The position numbers and the translations under genes were made by a program. Of a stretch of DNA of 64,000 bases, positions 8,844 through 16,312 are shown piece by piece (positions within the stretch are counted from its first letter, which is position 1; every line of letters begins with the position of its first letter). Source of the stretch: Marinifilum sp. N1E240 (GTDB lineage Bacteria; Bacteroidota; Bacteroidia; Bacteroidales; Marinifilaceae). The notes below the pieces were generated by a model. It saw only the letters and a program-made list of their open reading frames with translations. It was not told the DNA's origin and searched no databases. The stretch lies in NCBI RefSeq assembly GCF_009295825.1, contig NZ_WHKF01000012.1, positions 1-64,000 on the forward strand, read 5' to 3'.

Positions 8844-9629
8844 ATGAATAAGTTCCCCATTTTACTGCTTTTATTAGCGGCATCTTTACTGGCTTGTCAG
8901 CCAAAGCAAAAAGATAGCAATGTTGCAAATGCTCAAATAGAGCAGGAAGCCCAATATCCTAAGTTGGTAGAGTTTCCATCTGTTGATTCTGTACTCATTA
9001 CAGGAAACTTGTATCAAATAGATGATACATCGCCATTCATATTGCTTTGCCACCAGGCACGCTTTAACAAGTTTGAATATGCAGGTACAGTCGAGCGTCT
9101 GAATGAAATGGGATTCAATTGCCTGGCTATCGATCAGCGATCGGGTGGACCCATTGGTGATACACAAAACGAGACTTACCTAAGCGCTTTAAAGGCGGGA
9201 AAAGGTGTTGATTATGTAGATGCAGAGGTTGATATAGTTGCTGCACTCAATTACATCAAAAAGAATTATTCTGATAAAGTTATTCTTTGGGGATCATCTT
9301 ATTCATCGACTTTGGCATTGTATTTAGCCGTTGAGAAGGACGAAGTAGCCGCGGTGATATCCTTTAGCCCGGGTAACTATTTAGCGGATAAAAAGGGCTC
9401 ATTAATAGAAAAACTGGAAGGATTCGAGAAGCCAATGTTCCTGACTTCTTCTAAGTCGGAAGCAAAGTATGTTGAGGCGCTATTGGAAAAGCATAAATTA
9501 AGGGAAAAGCAAGTTCAATTTATTCCTGAAGGTGCGGGACATCATGGGTCAAGAGCGCTCTGGAAAAATCAGCAGGGAGGAGAAGAGTATTGGGCAGCTA
9601 TTACGGATTTTTTAAATCGCATAAAATAG
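8844..9629 (+). CDS. Alpha/beta hydrolase lipoprotein
   Basis: A 261-residue protein with a lipoprotein signal (lipobox LLAC, Cys18). The alpha/beta-hydrolase fold is shown by the nucleophile elbow in ILWGSSYSSTL (Ser at about 152), the oxyanion strand FILLCHQARFN, an acid in the EKPMFLTSSKSE region, and a catalytic His in AGHHGSRAL. It resembles dienelactone-hydrolase-like proteins of about this size. The substrate is unknown. The gene is single, with its own terminator at 9669. Confidence 0.82.
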   Translation: MNKFPILLLLLAASLLACQPKQKDSNVANAQIEQEAQYPKLVEFPSVDSVLITGNLYQIDDTSPFILLCHQARFNKFEYAGTVERLNEMGFNCLAIDQRSGGPIGDTQNETYLSALKAGKGVDYVDAEVDIVAALNYIKKNYSDKVILWGSSYSSTLALYLAVEKDEVAAVISFSPGNYLADKKGSLIEKLEGFEKPMFLTSSKSEAKYVEALLEKHKLREKQVQFIPEGAGHHGSRALWKNQQGGEEYWAAITDFLNRIK

Positions 9630-9668
9630 TAGTTAGGATTAGTTTATATAAATACACAGACTTGATTT

Positions 9669-9698
9669 GGGAATGGCATTTTGCTGTTCCCTTTTCTT
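9669..9698 (+). terminator. Rho-independent terminator
   Basis: GGGAA...TTCCC pairs through two G-T wobbles to an inner GCA/TGC stem with a TTT loop, followed by CTTTTCTTTT. It lies 40 bases after the alpha/beta hydrolase stop codon. Confidence 0.75.
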
Positions 9699-9742
9699 TT
9701 TAAGGGTTATTATTTATCTAAGAATAATTACATTTGTTGTTA

Positions 9743-10855
9743 ATGGAACATGTACTAGACCCACTAAACTCATTTATCATTATCGTGATAGTAGGATCCT
9801 TATTCTTACTATCTTTTTTGTTAATTGTTAACCTTTTAAAAGTAAATCGTAAAGCAAATATACTACTCGCTTGTTTCTTGCTAATTTGGGGGAGTTTTTG
9901 GACGGATGAGTTGTTTGGACTGATTGGAATAAAAAGTTATTCACCTTTTTTTATTGAAGCTTTACATGTAATACAAACCTTTTGTGCAGTTCTCTTTTAT
10001 TATAGTGTTTTGTACTTTACAAACCCATATCGAAAACTTAAAAGAGCTGATTTATTTCACTTAATAGTTCCTATTATAGTGACCATTGCTTACACATCCA
10101 ATATAGAAATTGAAGAAGGACTTAATCCCAATCACCTATTTGCGGTATTGCTGTTGATTCAAGCTTCTTTTTATATTCTGGCTTCTTTACAGCTTTTGCA
10201 TAAACATGAAAAAAGAATTGAACTTTTTAACTCAAATCGGGAGTTGGTTGATTTAAAATGGATCAAACAAATTATCCATTCACTTGTTGCCATCAGCATT
10301 TTTATTATTGTTTACAACTTAATTGAAAGTGAAGGCAATTTAAACATAGTTGGTAATGGCTTCTCATTGATGATACTTTTGTATTTGGCATATAATACCT
10401 TAAAACAGAAAGAGATATTTTTGATTAGCGAAGAAGAGTTGGAAAAGGTGTTGGAAGAAAAGGACAAAGAGCAAAAAACCAAACAGAAGCTTTTATCTGA
10501 TAAGGAAATAATTGTTTTAAGCGATAAGCTTGAAATACTAATGAAAGATGAAAAACCATATTTAGAAGGAGATTTAAGTTTATCGAAATTGGCAGATTTG
10601 TTAAAGATTACACCGCATCATTTGTCTTATCTCTTAAATGAAGGCTTCAATAAAAATTTCTTTCAGTTTGTGAATTACTACAGGGTAGAAGAAGCCAAGA
10701 GTCTTCTCTTGAGTGAAGCATACAAGAACATTTCAATAATTGGTATAGCATATGACTCAGGCTTTAACTCCAAAACTGCTTTTAATACGGTTTTTAAAAA
10801 ACAGACAGGAATGACGCCTTCTTTATTCAAAAAAGTGTCGAATAGCAATTTGTAG
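9743..10855 (+). CDS. AraC-family regulator with N-terminal seven-helix membrane domain
   Basis: A 370-residue protein starting at ATG 9743; in-frame TTG codons just upstream add only three residues. The first 225 residues carry about seven hydrophobic helices. A charged coiled-coil linker (about 228-255) follows, then a C-terminal AraC double helix-turn-helix (about 275-368) with LSLSKLADLLKI and the second-HTH pattern IIGIAYDSGFNSKTAFNTVFKKQTGMTP. Proteins of this build are frequent in Bacteroidota and probably couple a membrane signal to transcription. TACATTTG at 9729-9736 resembles a -7 box but would leave almost no leader. The TonB receptor downstream is a possible target (inference). 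Confidence 0.87.
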   Translation: MEHVLDPLNSFIIIVIVGSLFLLSFLLIVNLLKVNRKANILLACFLLIWGSFWTDELFGLIGIKSYSPFFIEALHVIQTFCAVLFYYSVLYFTNPYRKLKRADLFHLIVPIIVTIAYTSNIEIEEGLNPNHLFAVLLLIQASFYILASLQLLHKHEKRIELFNSNRELVDLKWIKQIIHSLVAISIFIIVYNLIESEGNLNIVGNGFSLMILLYLAYNTLKQKEIFLISEEELEKVLEEKDKEQKTKQKLLSDKEIIVLSDKLEILMKDEKPYLEGDLSLSKLADLLKITPHHLSYLLNEGFNKNFFQFVNYYRVEEAKSLLLSEAYKNISIIGIAYDSGFNSKTAFNTVFKKQTGMTPSLFKKVSNSNL

Positions 10856-10897
10856 TTGGAATTTAGGAATGATAGAGAGCTGTTTATTGTTCTAAAG

Positions 10898-11094
10898 ATA
10901 CCGCGCTGCTCTGCAGCTTTATTTCAATGGTGCTATAAATACTAGGCCACACTGTGGCTGAATATGGAAGAAATTTAAGGTGGGTAGCATAGTGCTTTGT
11001 TAGTATTGGTATTGAAGTAGAAAAGGTGCGTAGCACCGAAGTCTTTATAGCATATAATTAACCTCAAAATTCAAGGTGCATCTCAGCGTGGTAT
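10898..11094. repeat. Hairpin-array repeat element, copy 1
   Basis: This copy starts ATACCGCG and ends GTGGTAT. It contains four 13-base hairpins, each with a 5-bp stem and 3-base loop: GCTGC-TCT-GCAGC (10905), GCCAC-ACT-GTGGC (10946), GGTGC-GTA-GCACC (11025) and a degraded GGTGC-ATC (11075). The order matches copy 2. The element has no coding capacity, so it is non-autonomous (MITE- or REP-like). Confidence 0.75.
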
Positions 11095-11196
11095 AAAAGA
11101 TGAAATAAGAAGTATTATTATTTAAATGATATTTTAAGATCAATTCAAATTCGTTGGGATTCTGAATACAGATCAATTTGATAATTATGCAAATGA

Positions 11197-11361
11197 ATAC
11201 CGCGCTGCTCTGCAGCTTGATTTTCATTGCCCGTATTGTTCTATAAATACTTCGCCACTCTGTGGCTCGGGAATAGTACAAAAGAAGCAAAGGTGCGTAG
11301 CACTGTAGTTTTTATAGCAAATAATAGATCTTAAACCTTAAGGTACATCGTACCGCGGTAT
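11197..11361. repeat. Hairpin-array repeat element, copy 2
   Basis: Same order of four 5-3-5 hairpins as copy 1: GCTGC-TCT-GCAGC (11204), GCCAC-TCT-GTGGC (11254), GGTGC-GTA-GCACT (11292, last base mismatched) and GGTAC-ATC-GTACC (11342). Its ends are 8-base inverted repeats, ATACCGCG at 11197 and CGCGGTAT at 11354-11361. The two copies are direct repeats about 300 bases apart. Confidence 0.78.
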
Positions 11362-11617
11362 ACGATAGGCGATCAGACAATATTGATCAAATAATCGTTG
11401 AAATAAAAGTTCGCTTCGATAAATGCGAACCTGTTTTAGGTGTACTACTTTATAAAAAATGCCCATTTAAATAGCAAAGTATTGTTGGTTTGCAACAAAT
11501 CATCAATGCTCATGAAATTTCTAAAGTGCTTTCTATTTATCTTATTTCATTTGATAAAAATGCTTGGCTTCATTTTTCGAGTATTGTTGATTAATACAAA
11601 TAAAAACAGCAATACGT

Positions 11618-13939
11618 ATGAAGATTTTAAAGACGATTCTTTTGATTTTGATTTGTGTAAATCTGCAAGCACAAGAATTCACACAAACAGTAAAGGGAAA
11701 AATTGTAAGTAAGGATACAGAAGAACCTTTGGCTTTTGCCAATATTCATATTAAGGATACGGATCCGATAATTGGTGGAACGAGTGATATCGATGGAAAT
11801 TTTGAGCTTAAAAACGTTCCTGTTGGAAGGGTGAATATAGAGGTTTCTTACATTGGGTATGAATCATTACAAATACTAGATGTTGTCGTAAATTCAGCCA
11901 AAGAAGTTCAGCTAGATATTAAATTAAATCCATCGTTTTCTACTTTGGGCGAAATTGTTGTTGCACCCAAAATAAACAAGCAAGAGCCTATTAATGCGAT
12001 CGCATCGGTAAGTGCACGAATGTTAAGCATTGAAGAAGGCAGTAGGTATGCAGGTGGTTTTGATGATCCAGCCAGATTGGCATCATCATTTGCAGGTGTT
12101 GCGAGTGGCAATGGCGAGGATAATTCAATAATTGTTCGTGGTAATGCGCCTAAATTCTTACAATGGAAGATTGAAGGGATTGAGATTCCTAACCCAAACC
12201 ATTTTGCCAATTTAAACAGTTTTGGAGGAGGTGGTTTAACGGCATTAAGTTCGAGTGTTCTGGCGAATTCCGATTTTATGACAGGAGCTTTTCCTTCGGA
12301 ATACAACAATGCACTGGCTGGGGTATTCGATATTAAAATGCGAACAGGAAATACAAGTGATTATCAGCACAGTTTTGAAGCTGGATTAATTGGAATTGGT
12401 TTTGCTTCGGAAGGACCTTTAACAAAGAACAACGGATCGTATCTGGTAAATTACAGGTATTCTACTTTGGCACTAATTCCATCTATGTTACCCGAAGACG
12501 CCGATGGTACGAAATATCAGGATTTATCTTTTAAGCTCAACTTTCCAAACCAAAAGTTGGGTACATTTTCTCTTTGGGGAATAGGCTTAATCGATGAGTC
12601 GGATTCAAAACTGGAAAAGGATGTTGCTAAGCGCGAATATTACCAGGATATTGAAGTTGGGGATGTAAAGCAGTATATGGGAGCCATTGGTTTAAATCAC
12701 AAGTTACGATTTAAGAATTCGGCTTATCTGAATTCAACACTGGCTTTTACCACCGAAGGTATTGATATGTTTACCGATAGGTTGGATGAGAATGAAGTTC
12801 TTCAAGCGGAAAACATAGTAAAAAACACCAAATACAATATAGAGTTTAAATCGTATTATAACAGGAGATTTTCAGAGCGTTTATCTAATAGGACAGGAGT
12901 TTCGTTGCGTGGAATGGGCTACGATCTGGATATTCAAGAAGCCGATGAAAACAAAACATTGCAAAGCATTAGCGATGAAAATGGCTTTAGCTATTTGGCA
13001 TCGGCTTACACCAACTTTACAATTTCAGGGAAAAAGCTAAAGTTTAATTTTGGCTTGAATAGTCAGCTGTTTACTCTGAATAATAAGTCTACCATTGAGC
13101 CACGTTTGGGCGTGAAATATCAGCTAAACGATAGAAATAGCTTTAGTTTTGGATATGGATTGCATAGTAGACTGGAGCCCTTGCAGGTTTATTTTATTAA
13201 ACCTTCAAATGGTAAGAGTAATAAGGATCTTGATTTTACCAAATCGCATCACTTTGTTTTGGGCTACGATTGGAATATCAGCGAAAAGCTACATGTGAAA
13301 ATAGAACCTTACTATCAGGAATTGTACGATGTGCCTATTGCAAACAATAGCAACGAATCACTATTGAACTTACAAGGAGATTGGTTTTTAACCGATACTT
13401 ATACCAATACTGGTAAAGGCAGAAACTATGGTATTGATCTGACTTTAGAGCAATACATGCACAAAGGATTCTACTATTTACTATCAGGATCACTTTTTAA
13501 ATCACAATACAAAACAGCCAACTCCGATTGGTTCAATACACGCTACAATAAAAAGTATCTTTTCAATGCTTTGATAGGAAAAGAGTTCTTAATGGGCGAT
13601 CAGAAACAAAATGCTTTGAGCTTTAACCTTAGATTATCCATTCAGGGAGGAGAAAGGTTTTCAAAAATTGATGAAATTGCCTCTTCAATAGCTAAGGATG
13701 TTGAATACGATGAAACAGTACCATTTAACATGCAAACCGATGCCTCAACAGTAGTTCATGCAACAATTAACTACACTTGGAACAAAAAGAAAACAAGTCA
13801 TAGACTGTCGCTTAAAATACTAAACCTAACGGGTTACGAAGGCTTTCACGGACACAAATACAACATTAAAACGGGAGAAGTTAAAGAGGATAGAGAGGCA
13901 TTAATGATACCAAATCTGAGTTATAAAATTTCTTTTTAA
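11618..13939 (+). CDS. TonB-dependent receptor with N-terminal CarboxypepD_reg domain
   Basis: A 773-residue outer-membrane receptor. It has a Sec signal peptide (cleaved near LQAQ, about residue 19) and then a carboxypeptidase-regulatory-like domain (about 25-110; GKIVSKDTEEPLAFANI, then YIGYESL). A plug domain follows (about 145-240) with NSIIVRGNAPKFLQWKIEG, and a beta-barrel runs to the C-terminal aromatic residue (YKISF). It is shorter than SusC-type receptors and has no SusD partner, so it more likely takes up a metal chelate, cofactor or small molecule than polysaccharide. The ligand is not evident. The start codon places the signal peptide correctly, and a strong terminator follows. 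Confidence 0.92.
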   Translation: MKILKTILLILICVNLQAQEFTQTVKGKIVSKDTEEPLAFANIHIKDTDPIIGGTSDIDGNFELKNVPVGRVNIEVSYIGYESLQILDVVVNSAKEVQLDIKLNPSFSTLGEIVVAPKINKQEPINAIASVSARMLSIEEGSRYAGGFDDPARLASSFAGVASGNGEDNSIIVRGNAPKFLQWKIEGIEIPNPNHFANLNSFGGGGLTALSSSVLANSDFMTGAFPSEYNNALAGVFDIKMRTGNTSDYQHSFEAGLIGIGFASEGPLTKNNGSYLVNYRYSTLALIPSMLPEDADGTKYQDLSFKLNFPNQKLGTFSLWGIGLIDESDSKLEKDVAKREYYQDIEVGDVKQYMGAIGLNHKLRFKNSAYLNSTLAFTTEGIDMFTDRLDENEVLQAENIVKNTKYNIEFKSYYNRRFSERLSNRTGVSLRGMGYDLDIQEADENKTLQSISDENGFSYLASAYTNFTISGKKLKFNFGLNSQLFTLNNKSTIEPRLGVKYQLNDRNSFSFGYGLHSRLEPLQVYFIKPSNGKSNKDLDFTKSHHFVLGYDWNISEKLHVKIEPYYQELYDVPIANNSNESLLNLQGDWFLTDTYTNTGKGRNYGIDLTLEQYMHKGFYYLLSGSLFKSQYKTANSDWFNTRYNKKYLFNALIGKEFLMGDQKQNALSFNLRLSIQGGERFSKIDEIASSIAKDVEYDETVPFNMQTDASTVVHATINYTWNKKKTSHRLSLKILNLTGYEGFHGHKYNIKTGEVKEDREALMIPNLSYKISF

Positions 13940-13964
13940 CTTATTAGTAATCAATGAAAATTTG

Positions 13965-13999
13965 AATAGGGAATAGCGTAGCTGTTCCCTATTTATTTT
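13965..13999 (+). terminator. Rho-independent terminator of the TonB receptor gene
   Basis: A 13-bp stem (AATAGGGAATAGC with GCTGTTCCCTATT, one T-G and otherwise Watson-Crick) has a 3-base loop (GTA) and is followed by TATTTTC. It lies 26 bases after the stop codon. Confidence 0.82.
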
Positions 14000-14116
14000 C
14001 TCTCATTTTTCCTGAGGAGAGGGCTAAGTTGAGGATTTGTTTCTTCTGCACCCTCTCGACTGTTGGCACTTTCCCTACAAGGGAAAGAATCTTAAATTAA
14101 AATCAATTAATCATTT

Positions 14117-14186
14117 CACCCTAAACCCCTAAAGGGGCTTAATGTCTGGATGCTAGCGAAAGTCCCCTTTAGGGGATTTAGGGGTT
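14117..14186. repeat. CCCCTAAAGGGG inverted repeat, copy 1
   Basis: The left arm CCCTAAACCCCTAAAGGGG is complementary, apart from one extra base, to the right arm at about 14164-14184, with about 26 bases between. Each arm also contains its own CCCCTAAAGGGG or CCCCTTTAGGGG palindrome. A related copy lies at 15550-15618, on the other side of two genes. Confidence 0.72.
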
Positions 14187-14263
14187 TTCTATAATATTTC
14201 TCCCTCTCCTCAAGGAGAGGATCGGGGTGAGGTTTATTAAAAACAAAGTATCTTAGCATACAA

Positions 14264-15055
14264 ATGCTAGCCATTCGAACATATCAACCAAAGCAATATT
14301 CCGATTTAATAGAACGGATTTGGATATTGGAGACAGGTGATGAACCAAGTGATGTGATTGTACCACCAAGTCAGTACCTGCAGCTTATTGTTCCTTTGGA
14401 AGGATCCAATTACAATCGAAATGGTAAAACTGTAAACAAGATGATTGTTGAAGGAATCAGTTTGCAGACCAATTGTGTACACTATCCTGCAGGAACAAAG
14501 CTAATGGGGATTCGGTTTTATCCCTTTGGTATGTATCCTTTTCTAAGTTATGAAGGAAAAGATTTACTGAATGAAATGATTGAGGTATCACTTCCCGAGA
14601 ATTATAGCTTTAGTGTGGATAAAGATGAGGTATTATTGAACGAGGTTTATCTGTTGCTTGAAGAATTGTACGATGAGGCTGCACATCAAAAAATAAAAAT
14701 CTTAAAAGAATATTATCAAACAGCCCGGTGGAGCGATGATTCTCTTTCGATAGAAGAATATTGCAAGCTGAATGGAACTAATTATACGACGCTTAACCGA
14801 AAGTTTAGGCAGATAACAGGGCTTAGTACCAAAAAGTTTGAACGATTGGTAAAATTCAGAAAATCACTTTGTAAACTAATCGATAGCGAGGATCAATTGA
14901 CCAGCATTGGAGTAGATTCCGGTTATTTCGATCAGGCGCACTTCATTCGTGAATTCAAATTGTTCCTCAATTGCACTCCATCTACCTATCAATCGCTCAT
15001 TCAATCTGCCGATGAGGATACCAAAATCATAAATTACAATTTCAGATTGTTCTAG
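14264..15055 (+). CDS. AraC-family transcription regulator (DUF6597-type sensor)
   Basis: A 263-residue soluble protein. The N-terminal half (about 1-110) resembles the DUF6597 cupin-like module of Bacteroidota AraC regulators: YQPKQYSDLIERIWILE, then VPPSQYLQLIVPL and GIRFYPFGMYPFL. The C-terminal half (about 160-255) is the double helix-turn-helix, with LNGTNYTTLNRKFRQITGLS and IGVDSGYFDQAHFIREFKLFLNCTP. It ends 72 bases before a VOC protein gene on the same strand, so the two are probably co-transcribed or functionally linked. The ligand is unknown. Confidence 0.87.
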   Translation: MLAIRTYQPKQYSDLIERIWILETGDEPSDVIVPPSQYLQLIVPLEGSNYNRNGKTVNKMIVEGISLQTNCVHYPAGTKLMGIRFYPFGMYPFLSYEGKDLLNEMIEVSLPENYSFSVDKDEVLLNEVYLLLEELYDEAAHQKIKILKEYYQTARWSDDSLSIEEYCKLNGTNYTTLNRKFRQITGLSTKKFERLVKFRKSLCKLIDSEDQLTSIGVDSGYFDQAHFIREFKLFLNCTPSTYQSLIQSADEDTKIINYNFRLF

Positions 15056-15127
15056 CTGCTTAAAATATACAATTCTCCCAACTTGATCTGCTATAGCTTT
15101 GTCTTTCGAAATCAAAAATCAATAGAC

Positions 15128-15517
15128 ATGAGAATAGAACATTTGGCAATCTGGACCAGAGATTTGGAAGCAATGAAAGACTTTTATACAAAGTATTTTA
15201 ACATGCAGGTCAGCGATAAATATCACAATCCTAAAAAAGGATTTACTTCCTATTTTCTCAGCTTCGAAGAATCTTCGAGCAGGTTGGAATTAATGCACAG
15301 CATAAATGTAAGTTATGCGATGTGCGGAAGATCGAGTGCACTGGGATTGGCTCATTTTGCAATTTCGCTTGGCAGTAAGCAAAAGGTAGATGAACTCACA
15401 GAGCGCCTTCGTAAAGATTCTTATGAAATAGCAGGTGAGCCCAGAACCACTGGCGACGGATATTACGAAAGTGTTGTTTTGGATTGCGAGGGAAATTGTG
15501 TTGAGATTAATGAATAG
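15128..15517 (+). CDS. VOC-family (glyoxalase/dioxygenase fold) protein
   Basis: A 129-residue protein starting at ATG 15128 (MRIEHLAIWTRDLE). An in-frame ATG 45 bases upstream would add a non-homologous stretch. The two beta-alpha-beta-beta-beta modules of the vicinal-oxygen-chelate fold are visible: the first around HLAIWTRDLEAMKDFYTKYF, the second around LAHFAISLGSKQKVDELTERL. Metal ligands of the family are present as His5, Glu near SRLELMH, His around residue 75 and a terminal Glu in GNCVEINE. It could be a lyase, an isomerase or a drug-binding protein. It is bracketed with the AraC gene by the two CCCCTAAAGGGG repeats. Confidence 0.82.
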   Translation: MRIEHLAIWTRDLEAMKDFYTKYFNMQVSDKYHNPKKGFTSYFLSFEESSSRLELMHSINVSYAMCGRSSALGLAHFAISLGSKQKVDELTERLRKDSYEIAGEPRTTGDGYYESVVLDCEGNCVEINE

Positions 15518-15549
15518 CCAGACAGGGAGAGGCTTCTTTTGTATCAATT

Positions 15550-15618
15550 CACCCTAAATTCCTAAAGGGGCTTACTATTAGCAAACTTAGGAAATTCCCC
15601 TTTAGGGGATTTAGGGAT
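15550..15618. repeat. CCCCTAAAGGGG inverted repeat, copy 2
   Basis: Same arrangement as the element at 14117-14186: the left arm reads ACCCTAAATTCCTAAAGGGGC and the right arm CCCCTTTAGGGGATTTAGGG. The inner 28 bases differ. It follows the VOC gene directly. Confidence 0.7.
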
Positions 15619-15765
15619 ATTCACAGGTTTCGAATCAAATTCAGCTCAGAAATAGTTCTGACCAGTAATTAAACCTTTTCAATATTTAAGAGTCGAACTG
15701 CTATCATCAAAATAATGGTGAATGCTGCTTGTAAGCATATTTTATTCATATCAATTCAATACACA

Positions 15766-16107
15766 ATGAAAAAATTAAAATTTGTAGTTCTGGCTCTTAT
15801 GATTTTTGGCTCAATTAATTTGACAATGGCACAGCGCCGTGATCCTAAGGCAATGATTGAAAAGGAAACCAACTGGATGATTGAAAATTTGGATTTAAGT
15901 GATTCTCAGGTAAAAGAGGTGAAAGAGGTGAATGGTGATTTTACAAAGGAGATCCAAGAAATGCTTCAAGGTGGGCGTCCTGATCGCACTAAAATGAAAG
16001 AAATGCAAACGGATAAGATGAAGCAAATGGAAGAGATTCTTAGTGAGGAGCAGTTCAAAGAATATGCGGAGTATAAAGAAAAAATGGAATCGAAGAGAAG
16101 AAGATAA
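15766..16107 (+). CDS. Small periplasmic Spy/LTXXQ-like protein
   Basis: A 113-residue protein starting at ATG 15766, which gives a clean signal peptide ending ...LTMAQ (about residue 23). The in-frame upstream ATG would bury the signal. The mature part is helical and very charged: NLDLSDSQVKEVKEVNGDF, then ILSEEQFKEYAEYKEKMESK. The repeated L-(S)-x-x-Q pattern is that of the Spy/CpxP-like group, which bind unfolded proteins or metal in the periplasm. It ends in a basic RRR. Function is inferred from family resemblance only. Confidence 0.7.
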   Translation: MKKLKFVVLALMIFGSINLTMAQRRDPKAMIEKETNWMIENLDLSDSQVKEVKEVNGDFTKEIQEMLQGGRPDRTKMKEMQTDKMKQMEEILSEEQFKEYAEYKEKMESKRRR

Positions 16108-16164
16108 AATCAATGTGAATATGTAGTTTCAAATAGCATACTACTTATTTGTAATCGGTGGGGT

Positions 16165-16193
16165 AAGGTGTCGGCTTTTCGGCACCTTTTTTA
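16165..16193 (+). terminator. Rho-independent terminator
   Basis: AAGGTGTCG pairs with CGGCACCTT (one wobble) around a 6-base loop, followed by TTTT. It lies 58 bases downstream of the Spy-like gene. Confidence 0.78.
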
Positions 16194-16312
16194 ATTTGCT
16201 ATTAATCATTGTTAATTATAATGAAATGCACTCTGTGGTTTTGTTTTGGAAAAAATCTCAGCTAAATTGCTGATCACAATTGAACCATAACAACAGCAGA
16301 TAGAAATATTTC

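Larger units (their letters stand above)
10856..11617. other. Repeat-filled intergenic region
   Basis: 762 bases between the AraC regulator and the TonB receptor. Most of it is taken up by two copies of a hairpin-array element (10898-11094 and 11197-11361). The short frames in it, including an 81-codon one on minus, are read through the repeats and are not credible genes. The last 250 bases are AT-rich and must contain the receptor promoter, though I cannot place a good TAnnTTTG box. Confidence 0.6.
13940..14263. other. Repeat-rich spacer
   Basis: This 324-base spacer contains the receptor terminator (13965-13997), imperfect palindromes of CTCTCC...GGAGAG type (about 14012-14022 and 14203-14220), and a long inverted repeat built on CCCCTAAAGGGG (14117-14186). 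No gene is supported. Confidence 0.6.

Noticed and set aside
11045-11290. 81-codon frame on minus
   Set aside because: It runs through both hairpin-array repeats and shows no domain or signal; repeat sequence explains it.
11440-11712. 90-codon frame on plus
   Set aside because: It overlaps the start of the TonB receptor in another frame, and the receptor has a clear signal peptide and domains.
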